NCBI GenBank assembly: GCA_963790575.1
Contig: CAWBPD010000019.1
Span: forward strand, 1 to 64,000
Length of the DNA stretch: 64,000 bases
From: CAVTSA01 sp963790575
GTDB taxonomy: Bacteria > Chloroflexota > Dormibacteria > Dormibacterales > Dormibacteraceae
Direction of reading: 5' to 3'
The first letter of the stretch is position 1; each line of letters begins with the position of its first letter. The position numbers and the translations under genes were made by a program. This document shows, one piece after another, positions 1-8,343 of this stretch. Below the pieces are notes generated by a model. That model was not told the origin of the DNA, ran no database searches, and saw only the letters and a program-made list of their open reading frames with translations.

Positions 1-72
1 TGGTCCCCGTTCGACGTCTGGGCAAGGCGGCCCGTGGGGACAGCCCAACCCCAACCGATTTGGAGAGATGAA

Positions 73-942
73 ATGCTCACGCACACGCTCGAAGCCGGCG
101 ACGCTGACATCGTCTATGACGTGGAAGGTCCGCTTCCTCCCACCGACGGGCGGCCGCCGCTGTTCATGATCGGCCAGCCCATGGACGCCAGCGGGTTCAG
201 GACCCTGGCGTCCTACTTTCCCGACCGCACCGTGGTCACCTACGACCCTCGTGGGCTGGGGCGCAGTGTCCGCAAGGATGGCCGCGTCGACAACACACCC
301 ACCCTCCAGGCGCGGGACGTGCATGCAGTGATCGGCGCACTCGGCGTGGGGCCGGTCGACATGTTCGCGAGCAGTGGCGGCGCGGTGACCGCGCTCGCCC
401 TGGTCGCGGCCTACCCCGGCGACGTCGTCACTCTGGTCGCGCACGAGCCGCCCCTGGTGCCTGTCCTTCCCGACGCCGAGGCTGCCGGGCGCGCTCTGAC
501 CGGAGTTCGCGACGCCTACCAGGCACGGGGGGCAGGGGCCGGGATGGCCGCCTTCATGGCGATGACGTCGTGGCGGGGAGAGTTCAACGACGAGTACTTC
601 GCCAGGCCGGCTCCGGACCCGGCCCAGTTCGGGATGCCGGCCGAGGACGACGGCTCCCGTGACGATCCGCTGCTCTCGGATCGCTCGTCGGCCGTGACCG
701 GCTACCCAATCGATTCCGACGCGCTTGTCGCCGCCCCGACCCGGGTCGTGATCGCCGTCGGGGAGGAGTCCCAGGGCGTGTTCACCGGGCGCACCTCCGA
801 GGCCACCGCCCGGCTGCTCGGCCAGCGCGCGACGGTGTTCCCGAGCCACCACGGCGGCTTCGGGGGCCCAGAGATGGGATATCCCGGCCAGCCCGAGGCG
901 TTCGCGCGCAGGCTCCACGAGGTCCTCGACGAGCGCGCCTGA
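73..942 (+). CDS. Alpha/beta hydrolase fold protein
   Basis: A 289-residue single-domain alpha/beta hydrolase. The early strand-oxyanion region is followed by TYDPRGLGRS, the nucleophile elbow reads ASSGGA (first Gly of GxSxG replaced by Ala), and a late SHHGG supplies the probable catalytic His. An in-frame GTG exists at 34, but the ATG at 73 is preceded by a good GGAGAG Shine-Dalgarno (62-67), so I place the start there. The substrate cannot be told; relatives include esterases, haloperoxidase-like enzymes and C-C hydrolases. It is followed on the same strand by a VOC protein after a 76-base gap, too far for obvious coupling. Fold certain, function unknown. Confidence 0.85.
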   Translation: MLTHTLEAGDADIVYDVEGPLPPTDGRPPLFMIGQPMDASGFRTLASYFPDRTVVTYDPRGLGRSVRKDGRVDNTPTLQARDVHAVIGALGVGPVDMFASSGGAVTALALVAAYPGDVVTLVAHEPPLVPVLPDAEAAGRALTGVRDAYQARGAGAGMAAFMAMTSWRGEFNDEYFARPAPDPAQFGMPAEDDGSRDDPLLSDRSSAVTGYPIDSDALVAAPTRVVIAVGEESQGVFTGRTSEATARLLGQRATVFPSHHGGFGGPEMGYPGQPEAFARRLHEVLDERA

Positions 943-1018
943 ACTCAGCGCTACGGGGCGCTGTGGGACTCTCGCGCCTGCACCCGGCCGCGGACAGTGT
1001 GCACCGCGGGGCAAGCTC

Positions 1019-1450
1019 ATGGGCATGCGAAATGCGCCCCTCTTGCGGAAGCTGGATGCGGTCTCGGTGCGGGTGCCCGACCTTGACCGTGGCTTGTGTT
1101 TCTACCGGGAAACCCTCGGTCACCAGCTGAAGTGGCGCAACGACGACATCGGCCAGGCCGGCCTCTGGATGCCGGAGACCGACACCGAGATCGTCCTCTC
1201 CACGCAGCTGGACTACGCGCCCAACTGGCTCGTCACGTCGGCGGAAGAAGCGGCCCGGGAGATCGAAGCAGGTGGGGGCAGGACCATCGGGGGTCCGTTG
1301 GAGATCCCGGTCGGCCGGATCATGATCGTCGCGGACCCGTTCGGCAACGTGCTGGTGCTGGTGGATCTGTCGAAGGGCCGGTACGTGACCGACCCGAGCG
1401 GCCGGGTGGCCGAGGTGGTGGACCCAGACTCGGGGGTCGACCAGCGGTGA
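1019..1450 (+). CDS. VOC (glyoxalase/bleomycin-resistance) family protein
   Basis: 143 residues with the two-module betaalphabetabetabeta pattern of vicinal oxygen chelate proteins: VSVRVPDLDRGLCFYRETLG at the start and IMIVADPFGNVLVLVDLSKG in the second half. These are metal-dependent isomerases, dioxygenases or resistance proteins; nothing here picks one. A second ATG two codons in is an equally good start. The gene ends nine bases from the end of the convergent Hsp70-like gene. Confidence 0.8.
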   Translation: MGMRNAPLLRKLDAVSVRVPDLDRGLCFYRETLGHQLKWRNDDIGQAGLWMPETDTEIVLSTQLDYAPNWLVTSAEEAAREIEAGGGRTIGGPLEIPVGRIMIVADPFGNVLVLVDLSKGRYVTDPSGRVAEVVDPDSGVDQR

Positions 1451-1459
1451 AGGAAGCGA

Positions 1460-2785
1460 TCAGGCGAGGATCGGTGGCCCGGCGGCCCAGGTCGCTCGCG
1501 CATGCGCTCCGAGGCCCCGGACGACCGCGGTGAACGCATCCCGCCGCTCCAGCCGCTCGCGGCCGAAGCGAGCGGCCAGCCGCCGCCGAAAGGCGGGGAT
1601 CTGGGAGGAGCCGCCCGTGAGGAGGACCCGATCGACGTCGGCGTCTTCCACACCGGCCCCGGCCAGCGCGCGGTCGGTGGCGCCCATCACCAGCTCCAGT
1701 TCGGGACCGATCATCGCCTCGAAGGCCCCGCGGCGAACGAGCACGTCGAGGCCGGTCGGACCGTGCTGGATGACCGCCTCATCGTTGCTGGAGAGGGCGA
1801 TCTTGGCGGCCTCGATGGACCGGTAGAAGTCGTAGGCGGCGCCCTCCAGGATGATCTGGCGAGCGGCCTCCGCCGGGGCGCCGCCGACCGCGTCGAGCAC
1901 GGCCGGGATGCCCGGGTCGGCCAGCAGCAGCCGGACCGCGGTCTGCGTCCGCATCGCGTTGCAGAGCCAGGCGGGGAGGTCGTGGAAGCCCAGGCTGGGC
2001 GCCACCTTGGCCTCGAACAACACCCCGTCCAGGATCTCGCCGCCGACGGGCGCCCCCGCCAGACCGGTCACCTCCGGCGGGCCGCCCCGACCGTCCATCA
2101 CGGCGGCGTCGAAGGTGCCACCGCCGAAGTCGAGAGCCAGCTCGACCTGCCCCCGGCGCTCCTCCCCGAGCAGCGCCGCGGCCGGCTCCGGCAGCAGGAC
2201 CACTTCCTCGAATCCGGCCTCACGCGCAGCCCCGCGCAGCCGCTCCCGGGCGAGCCGTTCGCCTTCCGGCGTCCCTGCCTCGGGTGCCGCCGTGCCCTCG
2301 CTGTCAAGGCCGGCGAAGACCACCGGATGGCCCAGCACCAGCCGCCGTACGTCGCGCCCGGTGCGCCGGTCTGCCTCCCACTTGAGACGCTCCAGCACGA
2401 TCCCCACCAGGTCGGGCACCGACCAGTCGCGCGCCCAGGAGTTGGTCCCCGTGTAACCGGTGCTGGGGAGCTCGTACTTGACCCCGGAGAGGAGGCGGGC
2501 GTCGTTGCAGCCGCCCGCCTTGCGGAACTGGCGGCAGCGCGTCTCCGCGCCGCCGTAAGGCGCCAGCGAGCAGCGGTCGCAGAAGTGCCGCTCGTGCCCG
2601 CTGGTGAGGAAGGTGCGGACCGCCTCCACGCCCGCCTGATGTGGCCGCTCCCGGTGCAGATAGATCTGGGAGGGGAGGGTTGGATCACCGGTGATCGGGA
2701 CCACCTCCACGCCATCCGGATAGGCAATCGCGACGGCGCTGTTTGAGGTGCCGAAGTCGATGCCGTAGCCGAGAGGAACCGACAT
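1460..2785 (-). CDS. Hsp70-family (YegD-like) chaperone with Cys cluster
   Basis: 441 residues from the ATG at 2785; the frame runs open upstream, but only here does the phosphate-1 motif GIDFGTSNSAVAIAY sit at the N-terminus as in DnaK/YegD. The actin-fold ATPase core is complete: phosphate 2 is LALDFGGGTFDAAVMDG and the adenosine motif is RVLLTGGSSQIPAFRRRL. The substrate-binding domain of true DnaK is absent, matching YegD-type proteins of about 450 residues. A cysteine set C-x2-C-x11-C-x8-C (residues 69, 72, 84, 93) lies in the first subdomain and looks able to bind metal. No DnaJ/GrpE gene is nearby. Role presumably ATP-dependent protein handling; client unknown. Confidence 0.85.
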   Translation of the reverse strand: MSVPLGYGIDFGTSNSAVAIAYPDGVEVVPITGDPTLPSQIYLHRERPHQAGVEAVRTFLTSGHERHFCDRCSLAPYGGAETRCRQFRKAGGCNDARLLSGVKYELPSTGYTGTNSWARDWSVPDLVGIVLERLKWEADRRTGRDVRRLVLGHPVVFAGLDSEGTAAPEAGTPEGERLARERLRGAAREAGFEEVVLLPEPAAALLGEERRGQVELALDFGGGTFDAAVMDGRGGPPEVTGLAGAPVGGEILDGVLFEAKVAPSLGFHDLPAWLCNAMRTQTAVRLLLADPGIPAVLDAVGGAPAEAARQIILEGAAYDFYRSIEAAKIALSSNDEAVIQHGPTGLDVLVRRGAFEAMIGPELELVMGATDRALAGAGVEDADVDRVLLTGGSSQIPAFRRRLAARFGRERLERRDAFTAVVRGLGAHARATWAAGPPILA

Positions 2786-3118
2786 GGGGCGAACGATCCT
2801 ACACGACCGGCTCCGCCGATCCAGCGGTGTTGTCCCACGCTGAGCCGGGCGAGGTGACGCCGCCGGCTCGCTCCGTCGCCCCCGCATGGGCGACGCCCCG
2901 GTCAGAATCCGGTCCGCCCCCAAGTTCCGCCAAGAGGACTTTGGGCATCTCGACGGAGCGCACGCGCACGGCCCTGACGACGACGTCGAGCAGCCTCGCC
3001 GGCTGGGCGATCACCCATCGGCGTCCACTGCTGAAACCGCCTGGACGCCGATGCGGCGATACACTCGCTTCATGGGCTGGTCAATGACGGTGCCAGCTGC
3101 GGTTGGGGGGTGGACCAG
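2786..3118. other. Divergent intergenic region
   Basis: About 330 bases between the minus-strand Hsp70-like gene and a plus-strand hypothetical. Several short frames cross it but none has coding character. It must hold both promoters; a possible -10 (TACACT, 3060-3065) lies about 55 bases before the plus-strand gene, without a convincing -35. Confidence 0.4.
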
Positions 3119-3604
3119 ATGACCTCGAGCGCCGACGGCGCGCCCGAACGCCTGGGCCGGCTTCTGGGCCGCGCGGTCGTTCGAGGTCGAGTTGCGGCCC
3201 TTCAGCTCGTGGACCCGGCGACGCGCGAACAGATCGCACAGGTGAGCCGCCGGGCGGCCGCGCGGGCCCAGCCGAAGGTCGACGAGGCGGCCAGCCTGGC
3301 GAGGCGGGAGCTTGCCGCGCGAGGACCGGAGGCGGCCGAGCAGTTTGCCCAGCGAGCGGCGGACCGGCTCCTCTGGGGCCTCGGCGGACGGTTCGGCGTT
3401 CTCAGTGTCGCAGTCCGACCACTGACGGAACCGTTGCGGAACGCGGCCGGCACCCTAGCCCGCGACCTGGCGATGGCTGCGGGCGGCCAGCAAGAGCCTG
3501 CGGACACCTCAGTGGCGGAACCGCCTACACGTCGTCTTCCTGAGTCCGCGCATCCAGGCGAAGCCCCATCCGGGAACGGTGAATCTCCCGGGCCGGAGGC
3601 TTGA
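3119..3604 (+). CDS. Hypothetical Ala-rich helical protein
   Basis: 161 residues, not recognised. The first 85 residues are Ala/Arg/Glu-rich and predicted helical; a short hydrophobic patch (LLWGLGGRFGVLSVAV) lies in the middle; the last 50 residues are Pro/Gly/Glu-rich and probably disordered. I chose the ATG at 3119 because a G-rich Shine-Dalgarno (3105-3110) sits just before it; a GTG at 3110 would overlap that site. Compositional bias makes it only moderately certain as a real gene, but it fits the spacing between two well-supported neighbours. Confidence 0.55.
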   Translation: MTSSADGAPERLGRLLGRAVVRGRVAALQLVDPATREQIAQVSRRAAARAQPKVDEAASLARRELAARGPEAAEQFAQRAADRLLWGLGGRFGVLSVAVRPLTEPLRNAAGTLARDLAMAAGGQQEPADTSVAEPPTRRLPESAHPGEAPSGNGESPGPEA

Positions 3605-3657
3605 GCGAGCACTCATCGCGCTCTACTGCGACGGGGCCAGGTGGAAGCCGCTCGCCC

Positions 3658-4527
3658 TCACTCCAGTGCATCCAGGAAGGGAGTGATGGCGGCGAACACG
3701 ACGGCGGGCTGGTTCAGCGGATGACCGACGCCTTCCAGACGAATGTGCGTCGCGTTTGGCAGCAGCTCGAGTCCGAGTGCGACCTCGTCGTCCCGTAGAA
3801 CGCCACCCTGCTGTGGGCCCTGTGGATCAGCTTGCAGGAGCAGGACGGGGCAGCGGATTCGCGGCAACAGCACCTGGGGGTCGTAGCCGGCCAACATGAC
3901 CTCGGGGCCGGCGAGAACCGCGGCGAGCATGTCCGGGTCCAGCTGATGCAGCGTGACGGACTGAGTGCCGAACCACGGGTTGTCCTGCCCCATCACCTCG
4001 ACGGCCGGGCGTGGTTGCGTGGCGCCTGGCGGGCGCAGCGGCATCTGCCGCAGAGCCTTCTCGATTTCTGCCGGTGGCCGGCCGGCGAAACCATGCCAGA
4101 GGGCGTTCATGGCATGGTGGTCGGGGTCGCCGGTCGCATGTGCAGCGGTTGACAGCGGAGCGTCGCCGACGATCAGGGCGCGGACCAGCGCGGGATGCCG
4201 TGCCGCCAGCATCACGCCAACCTCGCCGCCCATCGAATGGCCGAACACCACCGCCGGCTGCTTGACGGCGCCGGCCAGGAATGCGGCGGTGTCGCGGACG
4301 TAGTCGGTCAGGAGGTAGGCGCCGGGCACACGGCCGGAGCCGCCGTGCCCTCGGAAGTCCGGGGCAAACGTGTGCCAGGCGGGCATGAGCAGTTCGAGGA
4401 AACCCTCCCAATGCTGCCAGCGCCCGGCGCCCCCGTGCAGGAGGACGATCGGCCCACCGTTGGCCGGACCTTCGGCGAAGTTGATGAAGACTTCAGGTGC
4501 CTGGTAGCGAGCTTGGGAGAAGTCCAT
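3658..4527 (-). CDS. Alpha/beta hydrolase
   Basis: 289 residues, classic alpha/beta hydrolase: IVLLHGGAGRWQHWEGFLEL forms the oxyanion region, APDFRGHGGSGR follows strand 4, the nucleophile elbow is GHSMGGE, and GVGHPLN carries the catalytic His. The frame extends further upstream, but starts before 4527 would run into the divergent SnoaL-like gene, so the ATG at 4527 is preferred; it leaves about 50 bases for divergent promoters. Likely a cytosolic ester, lactone or epoxide hydrolase; substrate not inferable. Confidence 0.85.
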   Translation of the reverse strand: MDFSQARYQAPEVFINFAEGPANGGPIVLLHGGAGRWQHWEGFLELLMPAWHTFAPDFRGHGGSGRVPGAYLLTDYVRDTAAFLAGAVKQPAVVFGHSMGGEVGVMLAARHPALVRALIVGDAPLSTAAHATGDPDHHAMNALWHGFAGRPPAEIEKALRQMPLRPPGATQPRPAVEVMGQDNPWFGTQSVTLHQLDPDMLAAVLAGPEVMLAGYDPQVLLPRIRCPVLLLQADPQGPQQGGVLRDDEVALGLELLPNATHIRLEGVGHPLNQPAVVFAAITPFLDALE

Positions 4528-4576
4528 CGGGTCCGACGATATGCCCGGACAGGCCCTTCGGTAGTCACTACCCTGC

Positions 4577-4972
4577 ATGAGCATGACGAGCCGAGAAGTT
4601 GTGACCGGATTCTGGACCGCGATGCAGGCCAACGACTGGGATCGCGCGGCCTCCTACCTCGCCCGCGAATGCGTTGTCGACTGGCCCTGTTCAGGCGAGC
4701 GGATCGTCGGCCGGGAAGACTTCGTACAAATCCAGGCCCGCTATCCCACCAACACCGGTCACTGGAGCTTCGACGTGCACCGCATCGTCGCGGACGGGAA
4801 CACGGTGGCCAGCGAGGTGACGGTGACGGACGGGGAGCAGTCCGCGCGGGTCATTGCATTCGCGGAACTCGATGGTGAGGAGATCGCCCGCCAGGTCGAG
4901 TACTGGCCGATGGCCTATGACCCGCCATCCGGACGTGAGGACCTGACGCACCGCATCGACCGGGTGCCTTGA
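4577..4972 (+). CDS. SnoaL-like / NTF2-fold protein
   Basis: 131 residues with the cone-shaped NTF2 fold signature: N-terminal helices (VVTGFWTAMQANDWDRAASY) followed by strands including GREDFVQIQARYP and a C-terminal ARQVEYWPMAYDPP typical of SnoaL-like proteins. Members are small polyketide cyclases, isomerases or ligand-binding proteins. Divergently transcribed from an alpha/beta hydrolase, a common pairing in detoxification or secondary-metabolism-like gene pairs. A second ATG two codons later is possible. Confidence 0.8.
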   Translation: MSMTSREVVTGFWTAMQANDWDRAASYLARECVVDWPCSGERIVGREDFVQIQARYPTNTGHWSFDVHRIVADGNTVASEVTVTDGEQSARVIAFAELDGEEIARQVEYWPMAYDPPSGREDLTHRIDRVP

Positions 4973-5018
4973 CCGCGGGAACAACCTCACGGCCAGCGGC
5001 GACCTGCCCGTCCAGGAG

Positions 5019-5588
5019 TCACTTGCGGACGCGGAACCGGAGTATGGTGGCGGCGCCCGACCGCTTGCTGCTGACCGGTTCAAGGTCTATTCGGGGGAGG
5101 CCGGGGGCCGAGAAGCGAATGCCATCGCCGAGCAGCACCGGCAGCACGTACACCAGGAGCTCGTCGACCAGCCCCCGCCGCAGGCACTGACCGGCGACGT
5201 CGGCCCCGAGGATCTCCAGGTTCTTGCCGCCCGCGGCGCCGCGCGCGGTGGCCACTGCCTGCCCGATGTCACCGGTGAGGAACGTGACCTGCGGATCTGG
5301 CCGGTTTGGCGGCCTATGGGTGAGGACGAACAGAGGACCGGAGAACGGGTAGTCCACGCTGCCCGGCTTTTCGGCCTCCATCCTGCTGCCCACGTCAGCG
5401 GTCCGCCGGCCGATCAGCATGGCGCCGGTAGCGGCCGCCACCTCGCGGTAGTCGTCCTGCGTCACGAAGTCGACGAGCTGGCGACCGTCGCCCCAGTCCA
5501 TCACATGGCCAGAACCGGCGATGAAGCCGTCAAGCGACATCGCCCTGTTCACGACCACTTTGCCGTTTCCGATGCTCCCATCGCTCAT
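5019..5588 (-). CDS. Dihydrofolate reductase family (RibD C-terminal-like) protein
   Basis: 189 residues starting at an ATG preceded by a strong GGAGGA Shine-Dalgarno. VVVNRAMSLDGFIAG is the N-terminal signature of the RibD C-terminal/DHFR-like reductases; GAMLIGRRTADVG and the LEILGADVAGQCLRRGLVDE segment complete the NADPH-binding fold, and the protein ends in ILRFRVRK. These proteins reduce pterin- or riboflavin-precursor-like substrates, but most stand-alone copies have no known role. About 200 bases upstream are free of genes and should carry its promoter. Confidence 0.85.
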   Translation of the reverse strand: MSDGSIGNGKVVVNRAMSLDGFIAGSGHVMDWGDGRQLVDFVTQDDYREVAAATGAMLIGRRTADVGSRMEAEKPGSVDYPFSGPLFVLTHRPPNRPDPQVTFLTGDIGQAVATARGAAGGKNLEILGADVAGQCLRRGLVDELLVYVLPVLLGDGIRFSAPGLPRIDLEPVSSKRSGAATILRFRVRK

Positions 5589-5789
5589 CCTGTTCCTCCG
5601 ACGAGACCTGGCGGCGCCCTGCAAGGGCGAACGTACAACCTGTCTTCGCCGCCGGAGCGCCCCGCAGTCGGCGCTGGCACCCTGGATGCGGCGTGTCCCA
5701 TCATCCCGCGCCGCAACCGCGGCCCCGCAAGAAAAGGTCCACCTCCGGACTGGGAGGGGACCTTCTGTGTGTGAAACGGGAAGCGTTGC

Positions 5790-6686
5790 TTACCGGGGCC
5801 GACTCCCCACTCGCTGCTCGTCGATGGCCCGGGCGCCCTCGGTCTCGACCGGGTGGTCCGCGTTGCTCGGAATCGCGCCCTCCACTTGGGGCGGCCCCAG
5901 CAGCATCCGGTTCAGCACCGCACCCACCAGAATCAGCTGGCTAAGGAAGTAGAGCCAGGTCGCCAACAGAAAGAAGAGCGCGAAGGTTGCCCCATAGGTG
6001 TTGAACCCGTGCATCAACCGGGCGTAGAGCGGGAACGCCAGCGTGATCACCTCGATCCCGACGCCGGCCAGCACCGCTCCTTTCCAAACCTCCCGGATGC
6101 TGAACGTCTTGTTGGGCACCACGCGGTAGACCACGGTCATCAGTGCCACCATCACGATCGTCCCCAGGATCGGGCCCGTGAACGGCAGCCGCGGCAGCGC
6201 GGACACGGCCGCGTTGGCGAGCACGACCAGCACCATGCCCACGATGAAGACGGCGATCATCACCACCCCCATCAGGCGCTGGCGGAGGAAGCTACGTTGC
6301 TTGGCTCCGAACATCTCACAGAGGGCGAACTCCATGAAGGAGAAGAAGCCGGTGCCACTCCACACCAGTCCCACGATGGAGAGGATGGCGAGGAGCCCGG
6401 TCCGCCGCCGGACGCCCTCCAGCGTCTTGGTCAGCGCGCCGTGGGCCTCGGAGGGGAAGGCGCCGACCAGAGTGCTCTGAACCTGTTCCTGGGCGTGAGG
6501 ATTGCGGAGCACCAGCCCGATGAGCGCCAGGAGCCCCAACATTACCGGAAACATGGTCATGAACGCGTTGAAGGCGAGCCCCGACGCGTGGTTTCCCGCC
6601 TTGCTCTGCCCATAGGCCTTGCCCAGGCGGACCGGGAACGACCCGGTCACCTCCTGGGCATCCTTCTTCACTGCCTGCGCTGACAT
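5790..6686 (-). CDS. YihY/BrkB-family inner membrane protein
   Basis: 298 residues with about six hydrophobic segments. The N-terminal block NHASGLAFNAFMTMFPVMLG and the central TGFFSFMEFALCEMF are typical of the YihY/BrkB family (formerly mis-called RNase BN). Function in the family is unsettled; transport or envelope roles have been proposed. It is the last gene of a minus-strand run that also holds a DUF3618 protein, a holin-X protein and an amphipathic helical protein, a grouping frequently linked to envelope stress in high-GC bacteria. The short gap of 12 bases to the gene before it supports an operon. Confidence 0.85.
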   Translation of the reverse strand: MSAQAVKKDAQEVTGSFPVRLGKAYGQSKAGNHASGLAFNAFMTMFPVMLGLLALIGLVLRNPHAQEQVQSTLVGAFPSEAHGALTKTLEGVRRRTGLLAILSIVGLVWSGTGFFSFMEFALCEMFGAKQRSFLRQRLMGVVMIAVFIVGMVLVVLANAAVSALPRLPFTGPILGTIVMVALMTVVYRVVPNKTFSIREVWKGAVLAGVGIEVITLAFPLYARLMHGFNTYGATFALFFLLATWLYFLSQLILVGAVLNRMLLGPPQVEGAIPSNADHPVETEGARAIDEQRVGSRPR

Positions 6687-6698
6687 CGAACGATCTCG

Positions 6699-7220
6699 TT
6701 ACGTGCCGCTCGTCGAGGGACCCAAGTCCTGGGCTCGCTGTTGAGCTCCTTGCGCGAGTTCGGAGGCGTGCTGAGTTCCGCTCTCTTTCGCGGTCTGCAT
6801 GGCGTCCTGTGCCACCTGCTGACCGCGGCCCAGGGCTTCCTGTCCCGTGTCCGCGATCTTCGCCTTCAGCGCGTCGGCGGTGTCTCCGAGGCGCTCGTCC
6901 TCGATCGCGGTCCTCGGCAGCAGGACTCCGATCAGAGCACCGACCGCGGCCGCGCCCAGTGCGAGCGCCAGCGGGTTGTCCCGGACCAGCGAGGCGCCCT
7001 GTCGTGCCGTCGCCCCGATCTGATCCGGGTCGGGCGCCGCCTGGCGCGCGCCTCCCAGGGCGCCACGGACCCGGTCTCGAATCGCGTCACGCTTGTCGGC
7101 GATCGCGTCCTGAGCGCGGGACTTCACGTCTGCCTTGTAGGCGAGCGCGTCCGTGCGCTCGGACATGCGCTCGCGGGTGCGCGCGATCTGCTGCTCTATG
7201 ACTTCCGGTTCTTCACCCAT
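6699..7220 (-). CDS. DUF3618-domain membrane protein
   Basis: 173 residues. EVIEQQIARTRERMSERTDA is the DUF3618 signature; one transmembrane helix (LALALGAAAVGALIGVLLP) follows at mid-protein, then a long Ala/Gln-rich helical tail. The ATG at 7220 is chosen because AAGGAGGACATCG directly precedes it; that ribosome site lies inside the last codons of the upstream holin-X gene, which overlaps this one by 25 bases, so the two are translationally coupled. Family function unknown; usually found with the same partners as here. Confidence 0.85.
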   Translation of the reverse strand: MGEEPEVIEQQIARTRERMSERTDALAYKADVKSRAQDAIADKRDAIRDRVRGALGGARQAAPDPDQIGATARQGASLVRDNPLALALGAAAVGALIGVLLPRTAIEDERLGDTADALKAKIADTGQEALGRGQQVAQDAMQTAKESGTQHASELAQGAQQRAQDLGPSTSGT

Positions 7221-7702
7221 TCGATGTCCTCCTTGATGGTTCGTTCGGTTCGAGTTGGCGTCGGTGGCAGGCTTTGCTGCAGCGAACGGCGGCCGATCAG
7301 TGCCAGCACCCCGGCGATCGCCCCGTAGACGGCGGCCACGATCAGCGCCGCCGCCCAGACCGGGAGCACCAGAGCCAGCGCTGCGATGAAACAAGCGGTC
7401 AGCGCGCCCAGCGCGTAGAGGGCGACCAGGCCGGCGCCACCAAGCTCACCGATTCCGATTCCGGCTCGCTTTCCCTGCTGCGTCAGCTCGGCCCTGGCCA
7501 GCTGAAGCTCCTGGCGCACGAGGAGGCTCGTCTCCTCGGCCAGCTGCTTCATCAGCTCCCCGATCGGCAGCTCTCGGAGCTCTCGCGGCGACGCCGGATC
7601 CTGGGAGCCGGGATCGGGGCCGGGCCCAACCGTGCCCGGCACGTCGTATCGATCACCCACGCCGCTACCTCCACCCCTCCGCCGGCGGCTGGTTCTCGTC
7701 AT
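7196..7702 (-). CDS. Holin-X family (phage holin-like) membrane protein
   Basis: 168 residues. The conserved ELMKQLAEETSLLVRQELQL followed by two adjacent transmembrane helices (LVALYALGALTACFIAALAL and VWAAALIVAAVYGAIAGVLA) is the pattern of the putative Actinobacterial Holin-X/DUF1469 family. Despite the name these are usually chromosomal envelope proteins. The start codon overlaps the end of the upstream gene by 38 bases; an internal GTG some 14 codons in is an alternative that would remove most of the overlap. Same operon as the DUF3618 and YihY genes. Confidence 0.8.
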   Translation of the reverse strand: MTRTSRRRRGGGSGVGDRYDVPGTVGPGPDPGSQDPASPRELRELPIGELMKQLAEETSLLVRQELQLARAELTQQGKRAGIGIGELGGAGLVALYALGALTACFIAALALVLPVWAAALIVAAVYGAIAGVLALIGRRSLQQSLPPTPTRTERTIKEDIEWVKNRKS

Positions 7703-8309
7703 CAGCGGTTTGAACCGGCCTTGCGAAGGGCGAAGCCGCCGGCGAGGCGGTCGCAGCCGGCTCCGGCGGAACCGGCACCTGGCCGGCCGCGTACGCGGGG
7801 GAAGGCTCCGGGACCAGTGTCTCGGGACCGGTGCTCGGAGCCGTGGGGTACCCGGTGGCGCCCCACGTGCTGGAGTAGCTCCCGCCGTTGCCGGATCGCC
7901 GCCCCGAAGCCTTCAGCAGCCGCGCCACTCCAATGCCCACGGCGAACCCGACCCCGGCCACGAGCCACGGCTGGCGCCGGGCGAAGTCCTCGACGTCGCG
8001 GAGGATGGTTTCACCGTCTGACTCGCGCAGATACGTGCCCAACCGGTCCGCCTGTGCCGCAACCTGCTCCGCCAGCTGAGCCGGGAGATCGTTGCCCTGC
8101 TCCCGCAGCTGCCGGCCGGCCTGGTGCATGGCATCGCCGGCGGCGACGACCTGCTGACCAGCGTCGGTCGACCGGCTGCCGACCTGCTCGCCGACCTGCC
8201 CGCGGATGGTTTCGCCTGCCTGGCCGAGCCGGTCGCCGGCCTGCTGGGCCACGTCCGACACCTTCTGCTGGATGTCGCCTCCCGTTCCCGAGTTCGAATA
8301 GTCCGTCAC
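7665..8309 (-). CDS. Amphipathic-helix stress-type protein with one TM segment
   Basis: 214 residues. The N-terminal 110 residues are a long run of Gln/Ala/Asp-rich amphipathic helix (VSDVAQQAGDRLGQAGETIR), resembling late-embryogenesis or apolipoprotein-like proteins; a hydrophobic segment (QPWLVAGVGFAVGIGVARLL) follows, then a Pro/Ala-rich disordered tail. A GTG at 8318 abuts the Shine-Dalgarno, so the GTG at 8309, about eight bases after GGAG, is the better start. First gene of the four-gene operon running to 5790. Family not named with confidence; role probably envelope protection. Confidence 0.65.
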   Translation of the reverse strand: MTDYSNSGTGGDIQQKVSDVAQQAGDRLGQAGETIRGQVGEQVGSRSTDAGQQVVAAGDAMHQAGRQLREQGNDLPAQLAEQVAAQADRLGTYLRESDGETILRDVEDFARRQPWLVAGVGFAVGIGVARLLKASGRRSGNGGSYSSTWGATGYPTAPSTGPETLVPEPSPAYAAGQVPVPPEPAATASPAASPFARPVQTADDENQPPAEGWR

Positions 8310-8330
8310 GATTTCCACTCCTCGCTTCTT

Positions 8331-8343
8331 ATATCGGTGATAT
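8331..8343. promoter_or_regulatory. Perfect inverted repeat, candidate operator
   Basis: ATATC-GGT-GATAT, two 5-base arms around a 3-base spacer, 22 bases before the start of the four-gene envelope operon. In a 70% GC genome an AT-rich perfect repeat in this position is a plausible repressor or sigma-factor site. No second copy was seen upstream of the neighbouring regulator gene apart from a loosely similar GATATTATGGATC. Confidence 0.35.

Noticed and set aside
1502..2746. 414-residue plus-strand frame opposite the Hsp70-like gene
   Set aside because: Antisense shadow; the minus-strand frame has full Hsp70 motifs.
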